From assembly GCA_005116945.1 (NCBI GenBank), contig SWDH01000029.1:119620-183619 (forward strand): DNA of 64,000 bases, written 5' to 3'. Shown here in pieces: positions 26,091 through 33,729 of the stretch. The position numbers and the translations under genes were made by a program. Origin of the DNA: Nitrospira sp. Lineage in GTDB: Bacteria; Nitrospirota; Nitrospiria; Nitrospirales; Nitrospiraceae. Within the stretch, counting starts at the first letter, position 1, and each line of letters opens with the position of its first letter. The notes beneath the pieces are model-generated. The model saw only the letters and a program-made list of their open reading frames with translations. It was not told the DNA's origin and ran no database searches.

Positions 26091-26217
26091 AGGAGCCTGT
26101 CCGACATTGCCTTCGCGACGAGACGAACGAGGCATGACCAGATGCAAGGCCGAGAACGACGCAGATGGTCGCGGATCGTTCGCCGCAGTAGAACGGTCAA
26201 TGTCGGACAGGCTCCTT
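26091..26217. repeat. Element with 19-bp perfect terminal inverted repeats (family C)
   Basis: AGGAGCCTGTCCGACATTG (26091-26109) is exactly repeated in inverse at 26198-26216, enclosing 88 bp with no gene. One end touches the Shine-Dalgarno sequence of the Mo-oxidoreductase gene. The shape is that of a miniature inverted-repeat element; no target-site duplication is evident by eye. Confidence 0.75.
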
Positions 26218-26356
26218 GTACAGAGTAGGACAAGAAGGTCGTGCCTTACAAGTATTCGGCGGAAAATATTGGGTGTGTGACATCGCGTAACTCATTCTAA
26301 TACCTAACTATGGCTAGACCTGCTACACTTGCGAGAACGTACACATTTGGAGAGAT

Positions 26357-26908
26357 ATGGGTCGGCGTATCTTGGAGTGTGTTGTATTCGGGGTGGTCGG
26401 CTCCCTAGTCATGCTCGCGGCTATGGTCGGGCAGACGATCGCGGGAACGCTGCAAATGAAGGAGTCAGCGCAGGTCGCCACTTCTGTCAAGTTTGCCGCG
26501 CAAGAAGAATACCCACCGCCCCCACGTGTCAAGAAGAGGTTCAGGCCGATTGGGACGGAGCATCAATCGGGGGCGATACAAAAAGAGGCCAAGCCGGTAC
26601 GGACAGCGGTGAAGCCGAAGAGGTCAAAGCACCCTCGACGTGTGAACGTTCAGAAGAAGAGTAGGCCGAAAGTCGTCGTGCAGCCAAGAACCGATCTCAT
26701 GTACTACGGCATGCTGGAAAGCCCTCAGCGCTATGACCCTATTCGGAATCATCTTGGTGGAGGCGTTCCGAACCCGGACATTCTTGAGCTGACCCACGAC
26801 CATTTTCAAGAACTCGATCGCAACCAGGATGGAACGATCGATCCATTTGAACGAACGTTCGGCCGGCCCGATATGGATCGCGATCTCCACGACCGCCGGC
26901 CACGATAG
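26357..26908 (+). CDS. Secreted EF-hand protein
   Basis: 183 aa. N-terminal hydrophobic signal (VVFGVVGSLVMLAAMVGQTIA). The middle region is very basic and Pro/Lys-rich (about 50-105), likely disordered. A single clear EF-hand loop DRNQDGTIDPFE at about 154-165 has Ca2+ ligands at positions 1, 3, 5, 9 and 12. Ends in an Arg/Asp-rich tail. Probably a calcium-binding envelope protein; partner unknown. No strong Shine-Dalgarno sequence. Confidence 0.65.
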   Translation: MGRRILECVVFGVVGSLVMLAAMVGQTIAGTLQMKESAQVATSVKFAAQEEYPPPPRVKKRFRPIGTEHQSGAIQKEAKPVRTAVKPKRSKHPRRVNVQKKSRPKVVVQPRTDLMYYGMLESPQRYDPIRNHLGGGVPNPDILELTHDHFQELDRNQDGTIDPFERTFGRPDMDRDLHDRRPR

Positions 26909-27076
26909 TCGCCTCTGCTACCTCCTCCGGTCCTTCACATCCGATCGTCGCATCACGCCGTAGACCAATAGAAAACCTGGATTCGTCTCTGGCTTGGGTG
27001 TGGTCATTGTAAGACCTTGGGACTGTGGCTGACTGAAGAACAGTGATCCACATTGACAGCCAGAAAAGGAGTCCCC

Positions 27077-27814
27077 ATGATACGTGAGCACACCATCATG
27101 ACACAGGACACGCTATCTACTAAAACGAAGAGCGGGTTGAATGCCGGCAAGATCGCAGTCGTCCTTGCGATTGGAGTGGCGGTGGCGGCATTTTTCTACT
27201 TCGATCTCGGCCGGTTTCTCTCCTTGCAGGCGCTCAAGGACAATCGTGATGATCTACTCTCATTCACCGAAACACATGCCGCCGTCGCTGCTACGTTGTT
27301 CGTCTTGGCCTATGTGGCCGTGACGGGGTTCTCGCTCCCTGGCGCCGTGATTCTGACACTGGCCGGCGGATTCCTCTTCGGATTCGTGTGGGGTACGCTG
27401 TTCGTCAATTTGGGAGCCACAACGGGCGCGACGCTCGCGTTTCTCTCATCCCGTTACTTACTGCGCGATTGGGTCGAACGGAAGTTTGGAACGTGGTTGG
27501 GCCCGGTTCAGCAGGGCTTTGCAAACAATGCGTTCAGTTATCTTCTGACACTCCGGCTGATTCCGCTCTTTCCGTTCTTTGTGGTCAATCTGGTATCCGG
27601 CCTGACTCGCATGAACGTCGGCACCTATGTCGCGGCGACGGCGCTCGGGATTATCCCTGGTTCCTTCGTGTATGCCTATGCGGGGCGGCAACTCGGCACG
27701 ATCAATTCGTTGAAAGATATTGCGTCTCCCGGCGTGATTGGAGCATTTGTATTATTGGGGCTGTTGGCACTGGTGCCGAGCCTGTACAAGAAATGGTCTG
27801 GAAAACCGGCATGA
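27077..27814 (+). CDS. VTT/TVP38-TMEM64 family membrane protein
   Basis: 245 aa from ATG 27077 after AGGAG. One N-terminal helix (IAVVLAIGVAVAAFFYF) and about five further helices. The VTT-domain signature is clear: VTGFSLPGAVILTLAGGFLFG, GATTGATLAFLSSRYLLRDW, RLIPLFPFFVVNLVSGLTRM and ALGIIPGSFVYAYAGRQLG. It is 63 bp upstream of the CxxxxC flavoprotein. These two families are often adjacent or fused, suggesting shared membrane-associated redox or transport work, undefined. Confidence 0.88.
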   Translation: MIREHTIMTQDTLSTKTKSGLNAGKIAVVLAIGVAVAAFFYFDLGRFLSLQALKDNRDDLLSFTETHAAVAATLFVLAYVAVTGFSLPGAVILTLAGGFLFGFVWGTLFVNLGATTGATLAFLSSRYLLRDWVERKFGTWLGPVQQGFANNAFSYLLTLRLIPLFPFFVVNLVSGLTRMNVGTYVAATALGIIPGSFVYAYAGRQLGTINSLKDIASPGVIGAFVLLGLLALVPSLYKKWSGKPA

Positions 27815-27877
27815 CCGCGGGCCCCGTAAACCGTGAGGCGTTAGGCGTGAGGCGTAACAGTACAGTAGGTTTGCGAT

Positions 27878-29467
27878 ATGACTGTCCATACATCAGAGAG
27901 GGTTTCGCCGATGCGTCAGCATGAAGAAGGTCTCATGCTGCCGGATGACGAGCATAACCGCCTGCTCATCGGCAACGTGCATCCCTCGGACTGGGTCAAT
28001 CCCCAACCCTCAGGCCGCTATAATATCGTGATCATCGGGGCTGGAACGGCCGGGTTGATCACTGCCGTCATCGCCGCGAGTTTAGGGGCCAAAGTGGCCT
28101 TGATCGAAAAACATTTGATGGGTGGCGACTGCTTGAACGTCGGCTGTGTGCCTTCGAAAGGCATCATTCGTGCGGCAAGGGCCTGGGCTGATTTGCGGAA
28201 TGCCGAGGAGTTCGGCCTGCATATTCCTCCGGGGGTGAAGTATGACTTCGGCGCGGTCATGGCCCGCATGAGGAAGCTTCGAGCGCAGATCAGCCACAAC
28301 GATTCAGTCCATCGCTATGCGAAGTTGGGCGTGGATGTGTACATCGGTAGCGGACGCTTTACTGCCTCAGACGCGATTCAGGTTGAAGGACCGGCTGGTC
28401 ATCGTACCCTCACCTTTGCGAAAGCGGCTGTCTGTACCGGGGCACGGGCCTCGACGCCTCCGACCGCGGGATTGAAAGAGGCGGGCTATCTCACCAATGA
28501 AACAGTATTCTCGTTGACGGAACTGCCGCCACGCATTGGAGTGATCGGTGCCGGCCCTATCGGTTGCGAACTGGCGCAAGCGTTTGCCCGATTCGGGAGC
28601 CAGGTCTCTCTCATTGAAACGAGTCACGGCATCCTGCCGAACGAAGACCGCGATGCGGCTGAAATTGTCGAGCAGCAAATGTTGCGAGACGGTGTAAAGC
28701 TGCTCTGTTGCGGGAAGGATGTAAAAGTACAAAAGACGGATAACGGCAAGCGGCTCACGGTCGAGTCACATGGCCAGCAGTACGATGTGACGGTCGACGA
28801 GATTCTTGTCGGCGTAGGGCGCACCCCGAATGTCGAGGGTATCGGGTTGGAGGCGGTTGGTGTGGAGTACGACAAGAACGGGATCAAGGTGAACGAGCGA
28901 CTGCAGACGACCAATTCAAGAATTTTTGCTGCCGGCGACATCTGCTCGCGCTACAAATTTACCCATGCCGCCGATGCCATGGCGCAGATCGTCATTCAGA
29001 ACGCGCTATTTCCTCATCCTTTGGGCATGGGCTATGCCAGCGTCGAATCCCTCATCATGCCCTGGTGCACCTTTACGGAACCGGAAGTGGCGCATGTCGG
29101 GATGTATGAGAAGGATGCGAAGGAGAAAGGCATTGAAGTCGAAACCTACACCTACAAACTCGATGAGCTTGATCGTGCGATTCTCGACGGGGAAGAGGAG
29201 GGTTTTGCGAGGATCCACATCCAGAAGGGTACGGACAAGATTGTTGGGGCAACGATTGTCGCAGCTCATGCCGGCGACATGATTGGCGAGTTTTCCGTCG
29301 CGATGAAAGCCGGCGCCGGAGCGAAGACCATCGCCGGAACGATTCATCCCTATCCGACCCAGGCCGAGGTGAATAAGAAGGTTGTGAATCTGTGGCGTAA
29401 AGCGCATTTTTCGCCAGGGACGAAGAATCTGTTGATGAAATTGTTCGCGTGGATGAGGAGGGGGTAA
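27878..29467 (+). CDS. Mercuric reductase-like pyridine nucleotide-disulfide oxidoreductase
   Basis: 529 aa. FAD-binding IIGAGTAGLITAVIAA (about 52-67), redox disulfide GGDCLNVGCVPSK (about 88-100), NAD(P)-binding VIGAGPIGCELAQAF, FAD-binding FAAGDICSRYKFTH, and a C-terminal dimerisation domain with GEFSVAMKAG and IHPYPTQAEV. The dihydrolipoamide HPxxSE motif is replaced by HPYPTQAE, as in mercuric reductase-like proteins. No N-terminal HMA metal-binding domain or C-terminal Cys pair, so Hg2+ reduction is unlikely. ATG 27911 (MRQHEE) is an alternative start. It follows the VTT protein and ends in repeat B copy 4. Confidence 0.88.
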   Translation: MTVHTSERVSPMRQHEEGLMLPDDEHNRLLIGNVHPSDWVNPQPSGRYNIVIIGAGTAGLITAVIAASLGAKVALIEKHLMGGDCLNVGCVPSKGIIRAARAWADLRNAEEFGLHIPPGVKYDFGAVMARMRKLRAQISHNDSVHRYAKLGVDVYIGSGRFTASDAIQVEGPAGHRTLTFAKAAVCTGARASTPPTAGLKEAGYLTNETVFSLTELPPRIGVIGAGPIGCELAQAFARFGSQVSLIETSHGILPNEDRDAAEIVEQQMLRDGVKLLCCGKDVKVQKTDNGKRLTVESHGQQYDVTVDEILVGVGRTPNVEGIGLEAVGVEYDKNGIKVNERLQTTNSRIFAAGDICSRYKFTHAADAMAQIVIQNALFPHPLGMGYASVESLIMPWCTFTEPEVAHVGMYEKDAKEKGIEVETYTYKLDELDRAILDGEEEGFARIHIQKGTDKIVGATIVAAHAGDMIGEFSVAMKAGAGAKTIAGTIHPYPTQAEVNKKVVNLWRKAHFSPGTKNLLMKLFAWMRRG

Positions 29468-29700
29468 GGGAGTGGCCAGGTGCCCTTCTTGCTCGCAGAA
29501 CGCGCACGATAGGAATGTGCTCGTTCGATGCGCGCAGCAAAGGGCAGCCTCGACCACTCCCCTACAGAGAGGTGTAGGGGGATTAGAATGCCCTCGTTGG
29601 ATGCGCGCAGTGGAAGATCATTCAGCCCCCATCCCTGAAAAGAGAACGAGCAAGCTTGGAGGGAGCATGTATATCATTCGATGCGCGCAGTCGAAGGCAA
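29468..29700 (+). repeat. Repeat family B, copy 4 (left border of cassette remnant)
   Basis: In order: CTTCTTGCTCGCAGAACGCG, ATGTGCTCGTTCGATGCGCG, a short internal hairpin CCCCTACAGAGAGGTGTAGGG near 29562, CTCGTTGGATGCGCGCAGTG, GAAGATCATTCAGCCCCCAT, and CTTGGAGGGAGCATGTATAT. The last block is almost identical to copy 1. The rest of the gap to 29827 is the junction of the cassette region. Confidence 0.78.
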
Positions 29701-29758
29701 ACCACGTCCGCCCTGATGGAGGGGATGAGACGGTGTTGTGTGGATCCGCCTAATCATT

Positions 29759-30664
29759 GTTAGACCGACATCGAACATCGCGCTTGCGTGAGGGATGAGC
29801 ATCAAGCCCGAATGGTGAACGCCACCGATGACTTGGACAACTGAAAGCTCGCCATCGGAAGAAATCGCGCTCGATCGTGCTGCAGACGCGCTGAACCAGG
29901 CGCTAGACCGGCGCGTTCCCGTGTCAGCACAGATGCGCGTCACCGCGTGCGTCCGCGACGCACTCAGTTTCATGACGCTTCTTCGTCAACTTGAAGCCGA
30001 CGAGATTGGACGCTCGGAGAAGCGGGTCAATGGCATACCTCACTGGGATAGCCAAATGTCCTTTCAGTTCGCCGCCGGGATGAAGGCCATGTACTACTTC
30101 GTGCGCGCGCTCCAAGATGCGGTCTATGCCGCGTTACTAGAGGCGACTGGGCAGCGTGCGGGAGCGTATTCGTCGATGCAGGCCTGTGCCACAAAGGCAA
30201 GCAATCCCATTCGGCCGCTGATCGACCAGGCGTTACCGGACTACTTCGAGTGGTTTACCGACTTTCGTGACATCCGCAACGACATGAAACTCGGCGCCTC
30301 AACAGCATTTGAATTCCGCGGCGCTGTGGAAGCGAGGCAAGTTCGGGTCATTCTCCAGAACGTTGATGACGCCAAACGACACGTCTCAGGCGGGCGGGAA
30401 TTATCTCTTCTCGACATCGACCGCTGCCTGATGCATAGCGCCAGACTTTTGCAGTTTGCAGCGGATCACATTAGCCATGCTGCCCAAGCGTAACCACACA
30501 CGGTGTAAAAGCTAAATGGTGCCGATGCTTCGCGTCGACTCAACGGCTCCGCGGATGTCTCCGCTGGCTGGCCCGCGAAGCGGGGCCAACCAGCGGCTGC
30601 AGAGCGGGCAGCCGCTTTACAAACATCATGTGTTCCGCGGATGCCGTTGATCCGCGGAGCCGTT
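29759..30664 (+). mobile_element. Candidate integron gene cassette (no integrase present)
   Basis: Bounded on the left by GTTAGAC (29759-29765) and on the right by GTTAGGT (30662-30668), both fitting the integron core site GTTRRRY, where recombination cuts after the G. Inside is one ORF in the same orientation, followed by an attC-like structure. A second cassette-type ORF starts 12 bp after the right core site. The left core site has no visible attC before it because repeat B occupies that place. Confidence 0.55.
29828..30493 (+). CDS. Hypothetical protein of candidate cassette 1
   Basis: Not recognised. 221 aa, all-helical in appearance, with segments such as MRVTACVRDALSFMTLLRQL, FAAGMKAMYYFVRALQDAVY and FEWFTDFRDIRNDMKLG. 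The last is reminiscent of HEPN-type RNxxxx motifs but the histidine is missing, so no call is made. No signal peptide. It starts 63 bp after the GTTAGAC core site and ends 44 bp before the attC candidate, as expected for a cassette gene. The Shine-Dalgarno sequence is weak (GGTGA). Confidence 0.55.
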   Translation: MTWTTESSPSEEIALDRAADALNQALDRRVPVSAQMRVTACVRDALSFMTLLRQLEADEIGRSEKRVNGIPHWDSQMSFQFAAGMKAMYYFVRALQDAVYAALLEATGQRAGAYSSMQACATKASNPIRPLIDQALPDYFEWFTDFRDIRNDMKLGASTAFEFRGAVEARQVRVILQNVDDAKRHVSGGRELSLLDIDRCLMHSARLLQFAADHISHAAQA

Positions 30665-30668
30665 AGGT
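30538..30668 (+). repeat. attC-like recombination site
   Basis: 131 bp from ACTCAAC (fits RYYYAAC, 30538-30544) to GTTAGGT (fits GTTRRRY, 30662-30668). A perfect 14-bp outer stem pairs 30542-30555 (AACGGCTCCGCGGA) with 30651-30664. Two inner hairpins follow: GCTGG...CCAGC around 30563-30593 and AGCGGCTG...CAGCCGCT around 30592-30617. Length and architecture match long attC sites. A continuous outer stem without an extrahelical base is atypical and lowers confidence. Confidence 0.6.
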
Positions 30669-30679
30669 AATTACGCGTC

Positions 30680-31084
30680 ATGAAAACTCAAGTCGAGTTC
30701 CGGTCAATCAAGTTCCCGCCTTACGAAGGTGAGGAGGAGCAGATCAATCCGGGGTTATGGGGCAAGCGGCTTGCCGAGTATCTTGCCCAGAAGCTTGCCG
30801 AGAAGGGCATCGCGACAGAGGAGATGGTTGCCGAGGATTGGGGATGGTATGTCCTGGTGCGTAACGAGGGATTCCGGCTTGCCCTTTGTTGCGGACACCA
30901 GAACGGAGATGACGACGAGTTTGTATGCTTCACTGACCCGAGCACCCCAATCGTGAAGAAGTTCTTCAAGAAGATTGACGCGACGGCACAGCTCACCCGC
31001 CTCACCGAGGCACTCCAGCAGATTCTCGCTTCGGACCCAGAGATTCGAGATGTGGTATGGACAGAGTCGCGGGATGGAGCCTGA
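30680..31084 (+). CDS. Cassette-type hypothetical protein
   Basis: 134 aa, starting 12 bp after the GTTAGGT core site. Soluble and acidic: SIKFPPYEGEEEQINPGLWG, KRLAEYLAQKLAEKGI, AEDWGWYVLVRNEGF, CCGHQNGDDDEFVCF. From memory, proteins of this pattern recur as integron cassette products, function unknown; a database search would confirm. Its stop codon (TGA 31082-31084) lies in the first bases of repeat B copy 5, so its last few residues are repeat-encoded and its own attC has been lost. Confidence 0.65.
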   Translation: MKTQVEFRSIKFPPYEGEEEQINPGLWGKRLAEYLAQKLAEKGIATEEMVAEDWGWYVLVRNEGFRLALCCGHQNGDDDEFVCFTDPSTPIVKKFFKKIDATAQLTRLTEALQQILASDPEIRDVVWTESRDGA

Positions 31085-31235
31085 TGATCTCCTGTGCTCG
31101 CGCAACGCGCGGTCGTGGACTCACCTCGTTGGACGCGCGCAGTGGAAGATCATTCAGCCCCCATCCTTCAAGAAAGAATGAGCAAGCTTGGGGGATCATT
31201 TAAAAGGGTGCGGGCTATCGATGCGCGCAGTCGTC
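31071..31235 (+). repeat. Repeat family B, copy 5 (right border of cassette remnant)
   Basis: GGAGCCTGATGATCTCCTGT, GCTCGCGCAACGCGCGGTCG, CTCGTTGGACGCGCGCAGTG, GAAGATCATTCAGCCCCCAT and AGCAAGCTTGGGGGATCAT, closely matching copy 3 block by block. It abuts the cassette-type ORF and runs to the leader of the DUF3047 gene. Confidence 0.78.
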
Positions 31236-31273
31236 GTCGAACCACGCTTGTCCTCAAAGAGGGAAACAGTAAG

Positions 31274-32029
31274 ATGCTGATTGCGACGACGGGCGTACTA
31301 CTCGCGACGTGGCTGTTGATCGCTCCGACATGTCTATGGGCAGAGAGCGGGGCAGTGCTTGAGGTCGGCAAATTCTCTGCTAGTCAGGTCGGGCAGACGA
31401 TGCCTGATGGGTGGAAGCCACTCACCTTTAAGAAGATTCCCAAACATACCTCCTATGAAGTGGTGAAGGATGGAGGGGTGACGATCGTGAAGGCGGCGAG
31501 CGAGGCGTCCGCATCGGGGCTGACCAAAGAGGTGAAGATCGACCCCAAAGAATTTCCTGTCGTGCAGTGGCGCTGGAAAGTCGACAATCTGCTCAAGCAC
31601 AGCGATGCCACGCGCAAAGACGGCGACGATTATCCGGTTCGGCTCTATATTACTTTCGAATATGATCCCGAGAAGGTGAGTTTTGGCAAGAAGCTCAAAT
31701 ACAAGGCCGGCCAGGTGATCTTCGGGGATATTCCCATCGGGGCGATCAACTACGTGTGGGAAACGAAGGCGCCGGTCGGGGCGATCATCGATAATGCCTA
31801 TACGGATTTTGTAAAAATGATTGTGGTAGAGAGTGGACCACAAAAGATCGGACTATGGGCCGATGAATCACGCAATATCTATGAAGACTACAAGCAGGCG
31901 TTCGGGGAGGAGCCGCCGATGATCAACGGCGTGGCCATCATGAGCGATACGGACAATACGAAGGAGCAGGCTACCGCCTATTACGGCGATATTGTCTTTC
32001 AGAAATCGGCGAAGGCGGTGTCCCGATGA
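31274..32029 (+). CDS. Secreted DUF3047 protein
   Basis: 251 aa from ATG 31274. Signal peptide ATTGVLLATWLLIAPTCLWAE. DUF3047 features: GWKPLTFKKIPKHTSYEVV, VVQWRWKVDNLLKHSDATRK, DDYPVRLYITFEYD, INYVWETKAPVG and the end INGVAIMSDTDNTKEQATAYYGDI. The fold resembles a secreted jelly-roll; function unknown. An in-frame upstream extension lies in repeat B and is not used. GAGGG is about 10 nt before the ATG. Confidence 0.82.
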   Translation: MLIATTGVLLATWLLIAPTCLWAESGAVLEVGKFSASQVGQTMPDGWKPLTFKKIPKHTSYEVVKDGGVTIVKAASEASASGLTKEVKIDPKEFPVVQWRWKVDNLLKHSDATRKDGDDYPVRLYITFEYDPEKVSFGKKLKYKAGQVIFGDIPIGAINYVWETKAPVGAIIDNAYTDFVKMIVVESGPQKIGLWADESRNIYEDYKQAFGEEPPMINGVAIMSDTDNTKEQATAYYGDIVFQKSAKAVSR

Positions 32030-32055
32030 CCCTGTTCCCCGCAGTGGCACATAAA

Positions 32056-32088
32056 GAACGGGTCGGCCTGTTCAGGGCCGGCCCGTTC
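32056..32088. terminator. Strong hairpin between convergent genes
   Basis: GAACGGGTCGGCC (32056-32068) pairs with GGCCGGCCCGTTC (32076-32088) with one mismatch and a 7-nt loop, between the DUF3047 gene and the convergent small secreted protein. No T-run, but position and strength suit a bidirectional terminator. Confidence 0.6.
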
Positions 32089-32133
32089 GTGGACCGCATC
32101 GCGCATGAGGTGTGTACGCCGATTGAATAGGGG

Positions 32134-32511
32134 TTACTGAATGGAATTCGCGAAGCCGCCTCGCGTAATTTCTGCGCGAAGGGTGTCCCCAACCTTTTTT
32201 TGCCTGATCTGTTTCGTGCCCTGGCCCACGTACAGATCGACGTGGTTGCCCTCGTAGTCTTCCACAGTGTAGGTGTTGCCCTCGATCTTCTTGACTGTGC
32301 CACCGAACGTCATCCAGGCCGGGCCCGGCTTCTGATCATGGCTGGCCTTGGGTCCATCGATCTGACGAGGGGCATGAGCGGCTGTTTTCGCGGACGAGTG
32401 AGTGGACTTCTTCTTTTCTGAGTCTTTGGCCAATGCCGGGGTGATTGCCATGGCGATAACGGCTACGGTGCTCACCAGAATCAGGAACATGTTCATCTGT
32501 GTCTTCTGCAT
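32134..32511 (-). CDS. Small secreted protein
   Basis: Not recognised. 125 aa from ATG 32509-32511; AGGAGG lies 6 nt upstream, whereas the adjacent ATG 32512-32514 would be only 3 nt away. Signal peptide FLILVSTVAVIAMAITPALA. A Lys/Ser/Ala/His-rich linker follows, then a compact beta domain FGGTVKKIEGNTYTVEDYEG with VDLYVGQGTKQI. This resembles small OB-fold or DUF5666-like periplasmic domains; a tentative comparison only. Probably periplasmic. Confidence 0.6.
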   Translation of the reverse strand: MQKTQMNMFLILVSTVAVIAMAITPALAKDSEKKKSTHSSAKTAAHAPRQIDGPKASHDQKPGPAWMTFGGTVKKIEGNTYTVEDYEGNHVDLYVGQGTKQIRQKKVGDTLRAEITRGGFANSIQ

Positions 32512-32712
32512 CATGAACCTCCTTAGAGGACGAAGAGTCGATGTCAATCCAAACTCATGAGCAAGCCCTGTGCCGGAGGATAGTGCGAGATTAGTAGGAA
32601 ATTCAGTAGGTTAGAGGAGCCGATGAGATAGGGGTGTGTGTATGCCACAGAGGCAGGGAAAAAACGGCGTGATCCTGTCCAAATATGGCCGTGTGTGTCG
32701 ATGCGAGGCTAG

Positions 32713-33729
32713 ATGATGAACGCCCCTTTAGCGCTCTTGAACCAAGCGCTCACACCCGTCATCAACCTCATGGTGGGTCGGCCGGTGTTGGCCACGTTTC
32801 AGGTCAATCTCCGATGCAATTCCGCCTGCGGGTATTGTGATCTACCCCTCAATGTCGGGCGATACGAGATGACCAGGGAAGAGATCCGAATGGTCTTCTC
32901 CGGTCTCTATCGTGACGGAGTGCGATTTGTGCTGGTGCAGGGGGGTGAGCCCTTGTTGCGGCGAGATTTGCCGGAGATTCTTGACGACCTTTCGGCGATG
33001 GGCTTTCACCTCACGCTGATTACAAACGGCACGAAGCTCACGGCGCATCTTGTCGAGCGACTGGGTAAGCTGCCGCTGACCATCTCTGTGAGTCTTGATA
33101 CGTTGGATCGAGAGCAGTATCGGCAGATTCGCGGCGCCGATCAGCTGCTCCAGGTTTTGGAGGGCATCGCGCTGTTGAAAGATTTTCCTCATCCGAAGTT
33201 TCTCACCTGCATCGTAAGTGAAGTCAATCGCGCCGAAGTACCGGCGGTCGTTCGCTTCGCACGGGAGCAGGGATTCCTGCCGGTCGTCGGCGCCTATCAT
33301 TGGAATGTCGGCACCTACGGCAGGCCTGATGAGCTGCTCATGTACGATCGATCAAGCGCCGCCGCGGTATTCAGCGGGCTACTCGATGAAGAGTTAATTC
33401 CCTCCGGCTACCTCAGAAAATTCGTTGAGGACAATGTGAGCTGGTTGCGCGGGCAGAAACTGGAGCCTTGCGATGCGGGGCGGTACAGTGTGGCCATCGA
33501 TGCCTCTGGAAATGTGTCACCCTGTCTGGCGTTCCCTTCCGTGGGGAACTTGCTCGAATCGTCGCTGAGTGAAATATTGGCTCGATTCAATCGACAAAAG
33601 ATTCAAGCCTGTTCCGATAACTCGTCATGCAACAGGCTCGATGGCCGCGTCGTCGGAACAATCCTCCGCCATCCGATCACGGCGTTGCGGTCGGCGCGGT
33701 CGTTCACCTCGCAAGGAGCCCTCTCATGA
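32713..33729 (+). CDS. Radical SAM protein with C-terminal cysteine-rich (SPASM-like) region
   Basis: 338 aa. Radical SAM cluster CNSACGYC at 35-42 (CX3CX2C), the glycine-rich QGGEPLLRRDLPEIL, TLITNGTKL, and SVSLDTLDREQY are clear. The C-terminal region has EPCDAGRYSVAIDASG, VSPCLAF and ACSDNSSC, suggesting an auxiliary FeS cluster as in SPASM/twitch proteins. The substrate is unknown. It is the first gene of a four-gene overlapping operon: its TGA overlaps the next ATG (ATGA at 33726). Confidence 0.82.
   Translation: MMNAPLALLNQALTPVINLMVGRPVLATFQVNLRCNSACGYCDLPLNVGRYEMTREEIRMVFSGLYRDGVRFVLVQGGEPLLRRDLPEILDDLSAMGFHLTLITNGTKLTAHLVERLGKLPLTISVSLDTLDREQYRQIRGADQLLQVLEGIALLKDFPHPKFLTCIVSEVNRAEVPAVVRFAREQGFLPVVGAYHWNVGTYGRPDELLMYDRSSAAAVFSGLLDEELIPSGYLRKFVEDNVSWLRGQKLEPCDAGRYSVAIDASGNVSPCLAFPSVGNLLESSLSEILARFNRQKIQACSDNSSCNRLDGRVVGTILRHPITALRSARSFTSQGALS

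Noticed and set aside
29828-30493. HEPN ribonuclease call for cassette ORF 1
   Set aside because: The FRDIRND stretch lacks the histidine of the RxxxxH motif and no second motif supports it.
29468-31235. Insertion sequence carrying the cassette-like ORFs
   Set aside because: No transposase motif (DDE, HUH or serine recombinase) in either ORF, and the repeats are direct, patchy and of unequal length.
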